From NCBI GenBank assembly GCA_013399855.1, contig VXAY01001311.1:157543-221542 (forward strand): a stretch of DNA of 64,000 bases. Direction: 5' to 3'. The notes under the pieces were generated by a model. The model was not told the DNA's origin and searched no databases. It saw nothing but the letters and a program-made list of their open reading frames with translations. Both the position numbers and the translations under genes were made by a program. Of this stretch, positions 52,801 through 63,793 are shown one piece after another. Position 1 is the stretch's first letter. Every line of letters begins with the position of its first letter. The stretch comes from Oxyruncus cristatus (Eukaryota > Chordata > Aves > Passeriformes > Cotingidae).

Positions 52801-53639
52801 GTGATTCCTCTTTTGGACTTAATGTAGGCTGCTATGGCTGTTTTGGTAGTAGGCTTCACTGTACAAATTAAAATATCCATTGTCTGCTCGGACAGGGAAA
52901 CATAGTTTCATGAAAAAATTGTTTTACCAGTACGTGAGTTTAAAAGCCCCACAGCTTCACTCATATCCAGACATTTCAGTTGATTTTGACAAAAAGAGTA
53001 CGCTAACAGTAAAGCAAAATATGACATGACCATGTGTGTACTTACTTCCTTAGTAACCTAACTTATGAATCTTTCACTAAAATACAAATCCCACACCAAA
53101 GAGCTTAACTTTGCCCTCAGTCTGCAATACAAGGATTTGGCCCATGGATTCAGTTTATAGTTGGTATAATTTATCCATGTACTGGGTCAGTGAATTCTGC
53201 CTGTCAAGAAGCCTCCCGGTTGCACAAAGCATGTGGGAGGCATTATTAGATACAGAAGTGCATGAAAACTCCAGCTATTGCCCTGCCAGGTAGTCCCAAC
53301 ACTAGCTCTGGAAATGCAACTCTTAAAATGCCCACAGCACCTTCCCACAGAGGCACCTTTGGAAAACCCCTCCCCTTTTATGATTAAAAATGCCAGTGGC
53401 CAGGAGCACACCTGAGGAAGGCCCAGATAGCACCTTTTAGCTGTTTGCCTGCACAATCCCAGATCCCACTGAACACAGCTGCCAAGATGATAATCACTTT
53501 CAGCCAGTGACATTTTTCATGAATGCCACAGTTTGAGAGGAGCATATTTTGTGATCTGCTATCCCTCCCTCCCCTATCTGTCAGAAGTTGGTTATAATCG
53601 ATTGGCATTCATACAACACGTCTTCTAACCAGCCAAGGA

Positions 53640-53790
53640 TCTTTAAAATAGCTTCACCTACTTCTGTTCTTGTTTTTCAGAGAAGGGTTTTTAGAGCCAA
53701 AGGAGGTGTCATTTCTCACTCCAGGTCACACAGGAATCAGTGATAGAAATGCAGCTGGAACTGAGCATGAATCCTGTTGGTTACTTTCCT
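53640..53790 (-). mobile_element. MIR-like SINE relic
   Basis: CCAGGTCACACAGGAATCAG, followed by GATAGAAATGCAGCTGGAAC and a TGAGCATGAATCC part, parallels the inverted MIR core ('AGGTCACACAGCTAGTAAGTGGCAGAGCTGGGATTC'). Orientation is therefore minus. The boundaries are approximate. Confidence 0.45.
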
Positions 53791-53973
53791 AGGCTGGGTT
53801 TTCCTCTGTGCTTACCTTAAGCACTTTTTCTCCTCCCATTTCTGTCTGACATCCTTTAGTAGAAATTTGCTAATCTCAGGATTATGCAAGGGAGCATATT
53901 TTCAGTCATAGGATGCTCACATGCTTCACAGACCAGGGTGAATTTGAGCTCTATTGCACACTTGTTGCCTGAT

Positions 53974-53999
53974 ACACACACACACACACACATACACAA
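53974..53999. repeat. (CA)n microsatellite
   Basis: About ten CA units with one T interruption near the right end. Simple repeat. Confidence 0.9.
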
Positions 54000-56900
54000 G
54001 CACTGGCTGGGTGTTCATCACAGAATTCATTACACCAAGAGGGGTGAAGATGATTTTTGTGAATTACAGTAACAAACAAGATTGCATTTACCACCTCTGT
54101 GGGATAAATGTATCCAAAAAAAGTAATTCTCTTTGCTTCCAAAATAACGTTCATCTACGTGCATTGTTCTCTGATGAGCTGTGTCACCACAGAAATGGTA
54201 ATCCTGCCACTTTCAGAGAGCTGCCTTTTAGGAAAACAGCGGGTGAGGCGGGTAAACAGGTTGTAGAGGAAGGTAACGTGAGAGTAGGAGGGTGATTAGT
54301 TTTCAATGCCATTCCAACTATTCAGCAACTAAATAGATTACAACTGTAAACAAAGGAAGCTGAAATAGGCCGAGATAGCTTTTGCAAGAGATGTTAAACG
54401 CTCCTCAGTAAAACGCCACTGCCTGCTATAAACCACAGACTAATATTTAATTATTCTGAAAGTGGTGAGCCTCCCAACAGGCCAGGAGCAGCCTACCTAC
54501 TGTAAGCAGTGCTAAAACTCACTACTTCATGACTGATGCTATTTAGGGCTCCTGTGTGTCTTCCTTGGTGTCTCTTCGTCTTGTCCAGTGCCTGTTGCTG
54601 ATCCTTCTCCCCCCTGTCCCTTTAAAATTCAATGTCTGCTTCCTTATGGCTACTAGTTATCTCACAGTCACTTTTCTTTTTGGAAGCCTCCTTGCTCAAA
54701 ACAGAAATTTAATTAATCAGCTGCATGAAGGCCTTTACTGTGAAAGCATCAGTATCAATCCATGAAAAAGAAATTCCAGATATAAACAGCTGGTGTCTGG
54801 GTGAGAAGGACTTCAGGAATACTGTAGTTGGAGAGTCCTTGCTGTGAACTCTTGGATTTGCTCCTTGTCTGCAAGCCTGGCTTCTAATCCCTGCTCTGGG
54901 TTTACAAATACCAGCCCTGTTTCTGGCTTGGAGGATGAATACAATAGGATTTTATTGTAGATTTTTTTTTCTGACTAAAAGTCCGTACTAGAGACCTTCT
55001 GTTTATTCCAAACTTTTCAGTCTGCTTTGAGGTCAGTTACAAGACAAAATGCAAACACCCCCCACCACACTCACACTAATTCAGAACCCCCTAATGCGTC
55101 TGACAGAGCCTTGAGTGAGGGGTTTGTTTATATATGCCTAATAGATCATTTCTGCAGGTTCCAGAGTGCCACTTGAGTTCTTGTTTCTATCTTGATTTCA
55201 TCCCTGTGGCCTGGCATTACCTCTTCTGGCTTTCTTTCCTACTATGACTCTTCTGCCAGCAGGAGGCTGAACCTCAGGTTTCCTGCTCAGGAGCTCGCCC
55301 TGTATTCCAGCACATGCTGGGACAGTCCTGTGCTCAACTGTACTGCAGGCCCTGGCCCTTCCCCGACAGCAGAGTATCACAACAGGACTTTCAGCTACAC
55401 GGTCAGAACAGAAAATCAGCCCATTTAAACGAGTCCAAGCCAAAAGCTGTTTTTTACTAGTGAAACTTTATCAATAACAGCTCTTCACATAAACATTTTC
55501 AGAAATAGATCACTGGTTTACTCATCTCTACTTTGTGTTGTCTGGAGAGAAGCAGTTCTGTCAGAATAGAAAAATAAACCAAAAAGGATAAAAAAAAATA
55601 CTTTTCTGAATGAACTCAATTTTTTTTTTTGGCAAAAGATTTATAGTCAAGTCTTATGTTTCAGAATGACTGAGAGTGAATGGATGGTGGGACACCTGTT
55701 CTCCTTGAAAGCTTTTATGTTCCGCTGTGTGACCTGGGGAAGCCGGATCACCAGTCACATGGCATATGTTTAAAAATATTATTGAAATGAAACTCTTTTA
55801 AAAAATAGTATACAAGCCACCAGCAGGAGAGGTTAGGTTTTGGGTGGGGTTTTTGGGGGGTTTTCTTGTGACACACATTTTATTTTCAGGTTTTGTTGGG
55901 GTTTTTGGTGGTGGAAACTGAGTTCCAGAGAAGCTATTTAAGGACAGATATAAGTGCTGTCGACTTTCAGTTGGATAGCAGGTATGTAATTGCTTTTGGA
56001 TATTTGCATCACTTATGTGACAATTAGGATCCATGTATTTAACATGTGTGCTAAGTTTTGCTCTTCTGCAGAGAAAGGGTATTGGATTTTTTGGATGCTG
56101 AAGTCATCATGCTGAAATGTGTTAGGAACATCTAAGCCTTTGACTTGATGAGCTGTGATCTGATTCTCACTGAGGTGCAGCATATGAAACCTCTGAAAGC
56201 TTTGGACAGCTTTGTGTGTTGATACATTTTTGCTACTTCATGTTGCTGATATCTGGCACTTCCTATAGCTAGAGGATATTTGCATATTGTATATAATTGT
56301 TGTTCATGTAATATTGTCACATTTCTGACTTAAATGGATCATGATATAAAGTTTTAAAGTTCCACGAACTAGCTCTGCAGTGAAAAACACCCTGATATAA
56401 ATTATGCCATACTTATTATGTGTTTCTTATATTGTGGACTAATTTTCATTCCACAGAAGCATATGAACACAGTGAAAAAGTAATGTTTGCTGTTTTGTTT
56501 TGGGCTTCTTCTCTCTTGCTATTATTTATAATTTTTAAAGCCATGTCTTACATCCTGTTTCACAACACGGATCAGATGTATTTGTTTAACTGCTAAGGAA
56601 GACTGAACAATTTGATCACAAATGAGGGCAGTTCTGACTAGATACACTAAGAAAATAAAAGACAAAACCCCAGTCTCCTCTCCTGGACGCAACCTGACTG
56701 CCAGAGTAGTTCCCACAGTACTACACAGATAGCTAGGTTCATTTTGGAGCATCCAGCTGTGAGGTGACACACTTAATGCACCAGTGATCTGATCCAGTAT
56801 AGAAAATCTTTGGGGCCTGATTCTCCGGTGCCTCTCACCTTGTGCAGTCATTTGTAGTGAACAACCTGAATGCCTACGCACTGGAAAAGCAGAATATAAA

Positions 56901-59900
56901 ATATTTTGCACGGCTCATCCTTCACTGCAGACCTGTAACCACACGAGCAGGCGTGAGGTGAAACAGGCTTTGAGTTCTCTAAGAGCATATTGTTTATATG
57001 GTGTCGTTTCATTTTCTCTAAAGGTAAAATACAAAGAGTTTGAGCCCTCTGGACAGTGATCTTATGAGCAGTCGGACAGGATCCTTTCAGAGCAACCGAA
57101 CATACACACTTCATGAAAACATGCACAATTTTCAGAAAAATGTGCAGGCCCAATAGCTAAAACACAGATTAGGACAAGTGCTAAACCTCAGGTTTTCCTT
57201 GGCAATTCGGACATCACCGGTTTAAGGCGTTGTTTTCTTAGCCTAGCAATCATTTCACAAAAGGAGCTCCAATGCCAATTTTAAATCAGCGATTGCCCTG
57301 TTACAAATACAAATGACATTTCATTGCAGTGCAACCTCCTCTGCTTTTTGTTTTTATGATAGTAATCTTGGGATATTAGTTACTCCACAAAAGATGGCAG
57401 TGCAAAAAAGACAGCTTTGCATGAAAAATGTTGTTGCAAAAATTGTATATGCTCTATCATTTTTCAAACAATGATCATAAATTAGGAGAACAAACTTTGT
57501 AGTAGGGAAAAGTATTTTTGACTGAGGATTTGGCCATTTCTTTACCTAATTCTTGTCTGTTATTATGTTTGCTTGCTTTTTTTTGAGGGTTCTATTTATT
57601 TCATACATGCTGGAGAATAAACCCACATCAGTGTGCCAAATTTTAAACAGGGTCACACCATTCCCCCTCTTCATTGATTTTAATATTAATTACTGCACCT
57701 AAATATATATTTTTTTTTTAAAAAAAAAGCTCTATCTTGTGGCACAAAGGTTGATTATATTCAAAATTAGAGGCTTTTGGCAATGACAGGAAATTGAGTC
57801 ATTTTTTCTGTCCTTTTACGGCATTTTTTTTTTCTTTTGTTTTCATTTAAGGAGCACTGTAGAGATACTAATCTTAATAAAACAGTATATACAAATCCCT
57901 GTTCCTGTGCTACTGATAACACACTGACTGTGCAGTCCTGCTAAAACTTACTCACAGGAACTGGCCTCTATTTTCAGAAGTCACAGATTATTTTGATTAC
58001 CTCCCTTTTCCAGTCAATCACCAGTTTTAGAAAATGGGGCTAGATTTAAAAAAGGAAAGACACCTGCTTTTGGAAAGCTCCGCGCCACCTGAGGCGCCAC
58101 GATTTCTTCAGCTCTCGGAGTGCCCGAAACTGTTTGAAATGGCCTTGAAAACTTTGCTGCAGAGGTTTGCTTGAATTCAGTGCGCACGCTGTGCACAACG
58201 CTGCACCATGCTGACATACCTGGATTACTTGAGGTCCTGGAAGTTCCACGTTTGCACTGTCCTAATGGTCTCCCTTGACTAATTAGTCCTAAGTGACCCC
58301 CACTGAGCCATGCAAGACACATTCCTAGTGGTCTCCATATGTAAGTAAGCAACACCACATGGTTTCTCATCCTGCAAGTGCTTCCTCCACCTCCAGTGGA
58401 GGCTCCATGGAAAACGCTATTAATTAACCTGGTGGTGGGGTAAACAGCCAAGAAAGAAAGGGGACAGCCAGAATAAATGCATGAGACTGCCAGCTGCAGT
58501 CCTGGGCGGGTTCTCTCACTTCTGGCAGACGTGAAAGTGAAGGCAAGCTTTGGGCATCTCTCTGCCTTAGAGAATCTTAATCCTCTCCTCCTGTATCACG
58601 GCTAATGATCTTGGGATGCTGTCACTTGATCAGGTATCCAGGTATAAAGAAAGGTATATTCTTCTATTAGGATATAGTTAGGAGAGGCATAAACTGTTTC
58701 CATGGCTTTTGTAGCGCCACAAGTCAGGGGTAGGCTGAAAAGTTGGATTTGGAAGTGGAATGTATGAGAATATCCATTTTTATTCATCTGCTAGAATTGA
58801 TGAAAAATTTTTTTAAATGTTCAGTGTGGACTAAGGCTGAAATGAAAAAGAAATCTGGAATTTTGCAACTGGATTTGTGCCTAGAAAAGAAGCAAACCTA
58901 AATGAAGAGTTGTGAGGTTTAGGTCCTCCTTTTTCTTGGGGAAGGGTTGAAGGGCTGGCTTCAGATGTGAGCTCGTTGTAAGAGAGAGATTAGGGAGGAT
59001 CTGCCCTAAATTGTAGCTTTGTAATCCCTGCACTGGGTCTGCTTAACTGCCTGACATGTGAAAATATTGTGTTAATGAAGTTCCAGTCTGCTTCTTAAAT
59101 CCATCCTTGTGACTGTCTTTATTCATCTGAGTGTCCTGATGGATTATGCTTATTTTTATATAAGTGAGTAATCTCATTGAAATCTAAGGGTTACTAATGG
59201 TAGCATGATAGATGAGTGTTGCTTGGGCCTTTAATCTATTATTGAAGCTGAAAGCTGTTTACAGATTCTTGTAATATTTAATTTTTGCTCAGCATGGACA
59301 ACTCAAAGCAAGTATCTTAACTTTTTCAGTTGGCTTCCTTTTCTCTTTATCATTCCATGCGCCTGCAATAGTTTAAATTACAGAACACCACATTGACATT
59401 TAATTTAATCAACATTTCCTGTTTCTTTTAGATTTTGTATGCACCTTCTACCAAAAATAAATATATTCCTTATTTAGTTAATAGGATCTAAATGTGGGAT
59501 CCAAATTGCCAGTTGCTCTGCTGAAATACGACTCCACCATTTAATTTGAGGAACCAGCCAACATGAAACTGGATAGAGACAGGGACACAACAGCAGCATG
59601 TTTTATGTTCCCTAGGAACTTATTTGAATGTCTTTTTGAAATATCATAGATGGGATTCTCTATTGCCTCTGGGGGAACGGAGGCAGGACCTGCACAGAAC
59701 CACATTGCTTTAATATAAGTAACAGAGGCTTTTCCTACTAGCAGAAATCAGTGAAAGTATCACCCTGATTTTATTATGGAGGAGTAGATAAGCCACGCTG
59801 AACGTAAAAGATGAGAGCGGTACTTTGACTGATTAGGACCACATAAGGGTGTTCTTGTGCTGATGCACTCTGATACAAAAACAGACGTTTGTAAGTTCCT

Positions 59901-60977
59901 AAGTGGTTTCTTCATTTTGATATGGCTTTAAGGTTATCTCAGTACCTCAATAATTGGATTACTTTGGCACAAAGATAATGTTGTTTTATAGGACCCAGGC
60001 TTTGTTCTTCAGTGTTGCCATTTGTACCTCTGAGAGGTAGTAACAAACCATTTCCATATCAGGAAGGTGGCACTTCACACTAGCTCATGTGAAAATGAGT
60101 GTGCCAAGACTCAATGGAGTAGAAAAACAGAGCCCTGAAATTTCTGGGAGGATGAGGCAAAGTGTATAAAGTATCTTGTGGAGGGTGGTAGTGAAGGGAC
60201 AAAGTCAGGTAGAACAGAAAACAGATCAGCTCTGTGTGAGCAGAGGGATCTACCCGTACATTTTTTCCCTTAATAACATGCCTAAAATGCTAATTGTTGA
60301 ACTTACAGGTACAGACAGGGGGGAAACTTCGTGAAAGCGGAGCTGTGTATAAACCACTCTCCCCGAGTGCACAAACTGATTTCTAGGTGCGTGCTGCTCA
60401 CGGTAAAGGTGGCTGATACCTTTCATTGAAACACAGTCATGTCCCGCGCACCCGAGAGCAGAACCAGGCTCAAGCCATGCTTCCCTGATGCTGGGAAACT
60501 GAGAGTTATCCAGAGCTTTGCAAATTTCAAATTTAAAATAGGTAGCAATTTTTGCATGGTAACTTACCTTTCATTGGGTAAGTTGCACCGAAAATTTTCT
60601 TTCATGCTTTCTTTAGTTATTCAGGGTGGAAAAGTGGCTTGAAGCTGTGCTCCCAGCTGTGTCCAGCCCATGTGGGCTAACATTCAACATCCTGTGCACT
60701 CAAATATGCAGAGCTAAATAAGGAGATGTCTCTAGGTTCTTCTAAAAAGCATTTGGTTGACTGAAAATGTTGAAATGAGTCAATGCAGAAATGGTGGTAT
60801 CCTTCCTTTAAATAAAAAAAAAAAAATTAATTCTCTGCAGTAAATAGTAAAAATAATTATTGGCATTCACAATTGTTTTTAAAAGCGTTTGGAAATAAGA
60901 TGCTAGAGTCTTCTAGGAATGAACTATCTCCATTATTCAAGAGAAACTCAAAGGCAGCTACTCCCAGTCCAATGGGG

Positions 60978-61188
60978 CTTTTCTTTTCTTTTCTTTTCTT
61001 TTCTTTTCTTTTCTTTTCTTTTCTTTTCTTTTCTTTTCTTTTCTTTTCTTTTCTTTTCTTTTCTTTTCTTTTCTTTTCTTTTCTTTTCTTTTCTTTTCTT
61101 TTCTTTTCTTTTCTTTTCTTTTCTTTTCTTTTCTTTTCTTTTTCTTTTCTTTTCTTTTCTTTTTTTTCTTTTCTTTTTTCTTTTTTTT
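60978..61188. repeat. (TTTTC)n pyrimidine microsatellite, about 211 bp
   Basis: A period-5 tract of CTTTT units is perfect from 60978 to about 61140 (over 30 units). It then becomes irregular with longer T runs up to about 61188. The plus strand is entirely pyrimidine over its length. All open frames across it (repeated FSFLF on one strand and KRKEK on the other) are products of the repeat. Long homopurine-homopyrimidine mirror repeats can form triplex DNA, and their length is often mis-assembled. Confidence 0.97.
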
Positions 61189-62734
61189 GTAATTCTCTTT
61201 TCCACTGAACACCTTAATCCTATTGTAGAAGTAGAAAAATACAGCTCCTGTGGAGAGCATAATACAATCTCACACCATCGTGCTTTTGATCTTAAATAAA
61301 ATGAAACCGCATTTGGCTTTTTCTCTTTGCACCAGGTTAGTTTTGGACCCAACCACCCTTATTCCTTTCTTGTGTTGAACTGCAAGGAACTTCATCATGA
61401 CTGTAAGGAGTTCTCATAACGCAAGTAGTGAAGGAGGAGGGGGCACTTCTTATGCAAAAAACAATGGGTGGGAAGCATATCAAAAGACAAGAGCTCTGAA
61501 AGATGTGAGGACAACACAACATACGCTGTCAGCCCAACCCGGGCATTCTGGCTGTAGGTCCCCAGGTTTGAGACGACCTGAGATAGAGCAGAGCTAGGTG
61601 CCCAACATATGTCATTACCTGTGCCAGCACTGGGGGTCACCAGCCATCAGAAATGGGGTTTGCAGGAGCAGGTGGGGACTGAAGACTTGTGGCTTTGACA
61701 GCCAGTGCCAGAACTTGTGAGAATTTGGTGACTGGACAGTGCAGTGTGAAACGTTACCGTTTAGCAAGTGGGTACCTTTCTCAAATGTCTGAATTTAATC
61801 CAGATGAGGCAAGGGTTTGGTGTTTGGGTTTTTTGGATACGAATGGTCCACTTGGTTTACTGCAGGTCCTGAAAGCCTGCACTGCCTCCCCGGCACCTCA
61901 ACCTGCACCGTGCCAGAAATGCTCCTGCAGAGCTCAGGAGTCCTATTCCTCTCTCAGCCTGGCTTTTTCTCCTGTAAGAGGAATTACAGGGCTGGCTGGA
62001 AGAGCAGATGCTTGCAACTATGCAGCGCCAGCCAGCCTCGTGCCAGGCAGCAGGGCGTTAGATCTGCCCTGCTCCCATCCCACCCACAGGACTCCCGTGG
62101 GAGTTCCTGCCACAGAGGTAGGGAGGAAGCCAAGAAAGAAACATTCCTCCAGCTCTTTTCTTTTTTTCTCCTTTTCCCGTCAGGGTTACCACCCTCTCTC
62201 AGCACTCCTACGGAGAGGTCTGAAGTCTCACTGAATCAGCAGTTGTGAATATTATCTGTGCTGTTAATGGTTTGCATCTTTTTGCATGAAAGGCTAAAAT
62301 CACTTAGGGACACACGCACACACTGAAAAGATCATACACAGTAACGCATCCAAGCAGGAAAAAAGAAAAAAAAAAAAAAGGTTGTAACGTTCATGAATTC
62401 CAGATGATGACTTTTTAAATCCCCGAGAAGGCAGTGAAATTGTTTGATTGTTCTTGTTAATTATTGGCCTTGTCCCAGTATCAAATATTTGTAGAAGATA
62501 AGACTTCCCTCGTGGAGATGAATAATAACCGAACTTGCTCTTCTTTGAGCAATTTGGCTCCGGGTGCGGATTTCTGCGTTTCCCACTCTCAGGCTCGAAC
62601 CCCGTCCAGCCGGCTGCGGCGCTTCAGAAAAGCACGTGTACAGAACGCTCAATTAAAAATAAAAGACCCCGTAAGTAAATAAGAGAGAGAGAGAGCGAGA
62701 GGCAGACCTCGTACTTGCAAAGTGTGACTTTATT
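61189..62734. other. Non-coding stretch leading into the CpG island
   Basis: About 1.5 kb of rising GC content. It contains an A-rich run at about 62359-62379, a GA repeat at 62682-62702, and a plus-strand splice donor (CCCC|GTAAGT, intron from 62671). A 181-codon open frame lies at 61689-62234 on the plus strand, overlapped by a 143-codon frame on the same strand. It has no signal, domain or repeat that I can name and is probably a chance frame in fairly GC-rich sequence. Confidence 0.5.
62682..62702. repeat. (GA)n simple repeat
   Basis: About ten GA units with one C interruption, just outside the CpG island. Confidence 0.85.
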
Positions 62735-63023
62735 AGCTGCGGCGGCGGCTCAAACCCCTCCCGGCCCGGGGCTGCGGCCGCCGACCCCCCGCGCCCCGGG
62801 GCGCGCCGCACCCCGCGGCACAGGAGCGTCTCCCGAGCAGCCGGGTTAGGGACAGGCAGAGCAAGCGGCTGCCGAGGGGAAAACACAACTCTCCACGCAC
62901 CCACCCACACGTACCCCCCACCCAGGCGCGGAGCCCCGGGAGCGCCCGGCCGGGTCCCCGCGGGGCCAGCCCGGGACACGGCTGCGCTCCCCCGAGGAGC
63001 GGCGGGGGGTGCTGGCGGAGAGC

Positions 63024-63052
63024 GGGAGGAGGAGGAGGAGGAGGAGGAGGAG
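63024..63052. repeat. (GGA)n repeat on the plus strand
   Basis: About nine GGA units. On the minus strand they encode runs of serine or leucine in the chance frames. GGA tracts can form G-quadruplex-type structures. The tract sits about 740 bases inside the presumed first intron. Confidence 0.9.
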
Positions 63053-63787
63053 GTAACCGTGGGGTCCGGGGCAGAGGCGGACAGCGGAGACAGGGCGTTC
63101 GCTCCCCGCCTGCCTGGGGGAGCGGTGACACGGCGGGGGCTGCCCCGGCCCCTCCGCTCCGGGCAAGGGTTCCAGGAGGGAGCAGAGAGCCGCAATCCTG
63201 GCGGCCCCCGCCCGCCGCTGAGGTAACCCCTGGGCCCGCGGGGTGACACCGGGGGGCTTCGAACCCGCCACCTCATCGCCGGCTCCTGGGGGAGAGCGCG
63301 GAGGGGAAGGGCGCGGTGGGACCCCAAACTTCTGCTTCCCCCTCGGGTTCCAGCGCCCGGGGGTCCTGGGAATGAAGAGAGGGAGCTGAGGAGGGGGGAT
63401 GCGCCGGGCGTGCCCACGGGCAGCTGAGCATGTGAGCGACCGCACCGCTGTGACAGTGGCTGCCGGTGCGGGAGGTGCCAGCGGACACGCACACGCCCAC
63501 GGACACGCAACTCTCGGAGTGTTTACTCTCGGCAAAAGGGCGGGAGGGGGAACTGCTGCTCGGGAAGGGAGTCGGAAGAGACATCCCCGGGTCCCGCGAC
63601 AGCCCCGCTCGGTGAAGAAGTTCCCGGGCGGTGCGCGGGAGTAGGGGAAGGCGGGAAGGGCTCGGTGCCCCCACCGCTTGAACCGCTCGTTCTGCGGGCG
63701 GACAGCCGCCACCCCCCACCTCCGGGGACAGTGAGGAGGATGATGGTGGTGGTGGCGATGGCCGTTCGCGGGGGCGGCGGGCGCGTC

Positions 63788-63793
63788 ACTTAC
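63788..63793 (-). promoter_or_regulatory. 5' splice donor GTAAGT
   Basis: The plus strand reads ACTTAC; the minus strand reads CCG|GTAAGT. It is the best donor in the CpG island and sets the 3' edge of the presumed first exon. Confidence 0.6.

Larger units (their letters stand above)
46645..60977. other. Long non-coding stretch without a recognisable gene
   Basis: About 14 kb. Two MIR-like relics (49695-49815 and 53640-53790) and a CA repeat (53974-53999) are listed separately. A G/T-rich stretch lies at about 55829-55915, T/A runs at about 57707-57728 and A13 at about 60814-60826. A modestly GC-rich piece at about 52311-52600 is open on both strands but has no motif. Stretches near 48290-48490, 50400-50740, 57200-57360, 57600-57830 and 59325-59520 are repeat-free, AT-rich and dense in TAAT cores. 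The longest open frames (139 codons at 48867-49286 and 145 codons at 58014-58451 on the minus strand) show no family signature. Confidence 0.55.

Noticed and set aside
58014..58451. 145-codon minus-strand open frame with a small cluster of CpGs
   Set aside because: No domain, no convincing acceptor or donor, and too few CpGs for an island.
60873..61352. Open frames of 100 to 134 codons on both strands
   Set aside because: They are the translation of the TTTTC repeat (FSFLF and KRKEK units).
62653..63712. Long minus-strand open frames of 285 and 288 codons within the CpG island
   Set aside because: Several frames are open at once because the sequence is GC-rich and lacks stop codons. The products are low-complexity Pro/Arg/Ser sequence, include runs made by the GGA repeat, and show no domain. 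They lie past the best splice donor, in presumed intron.
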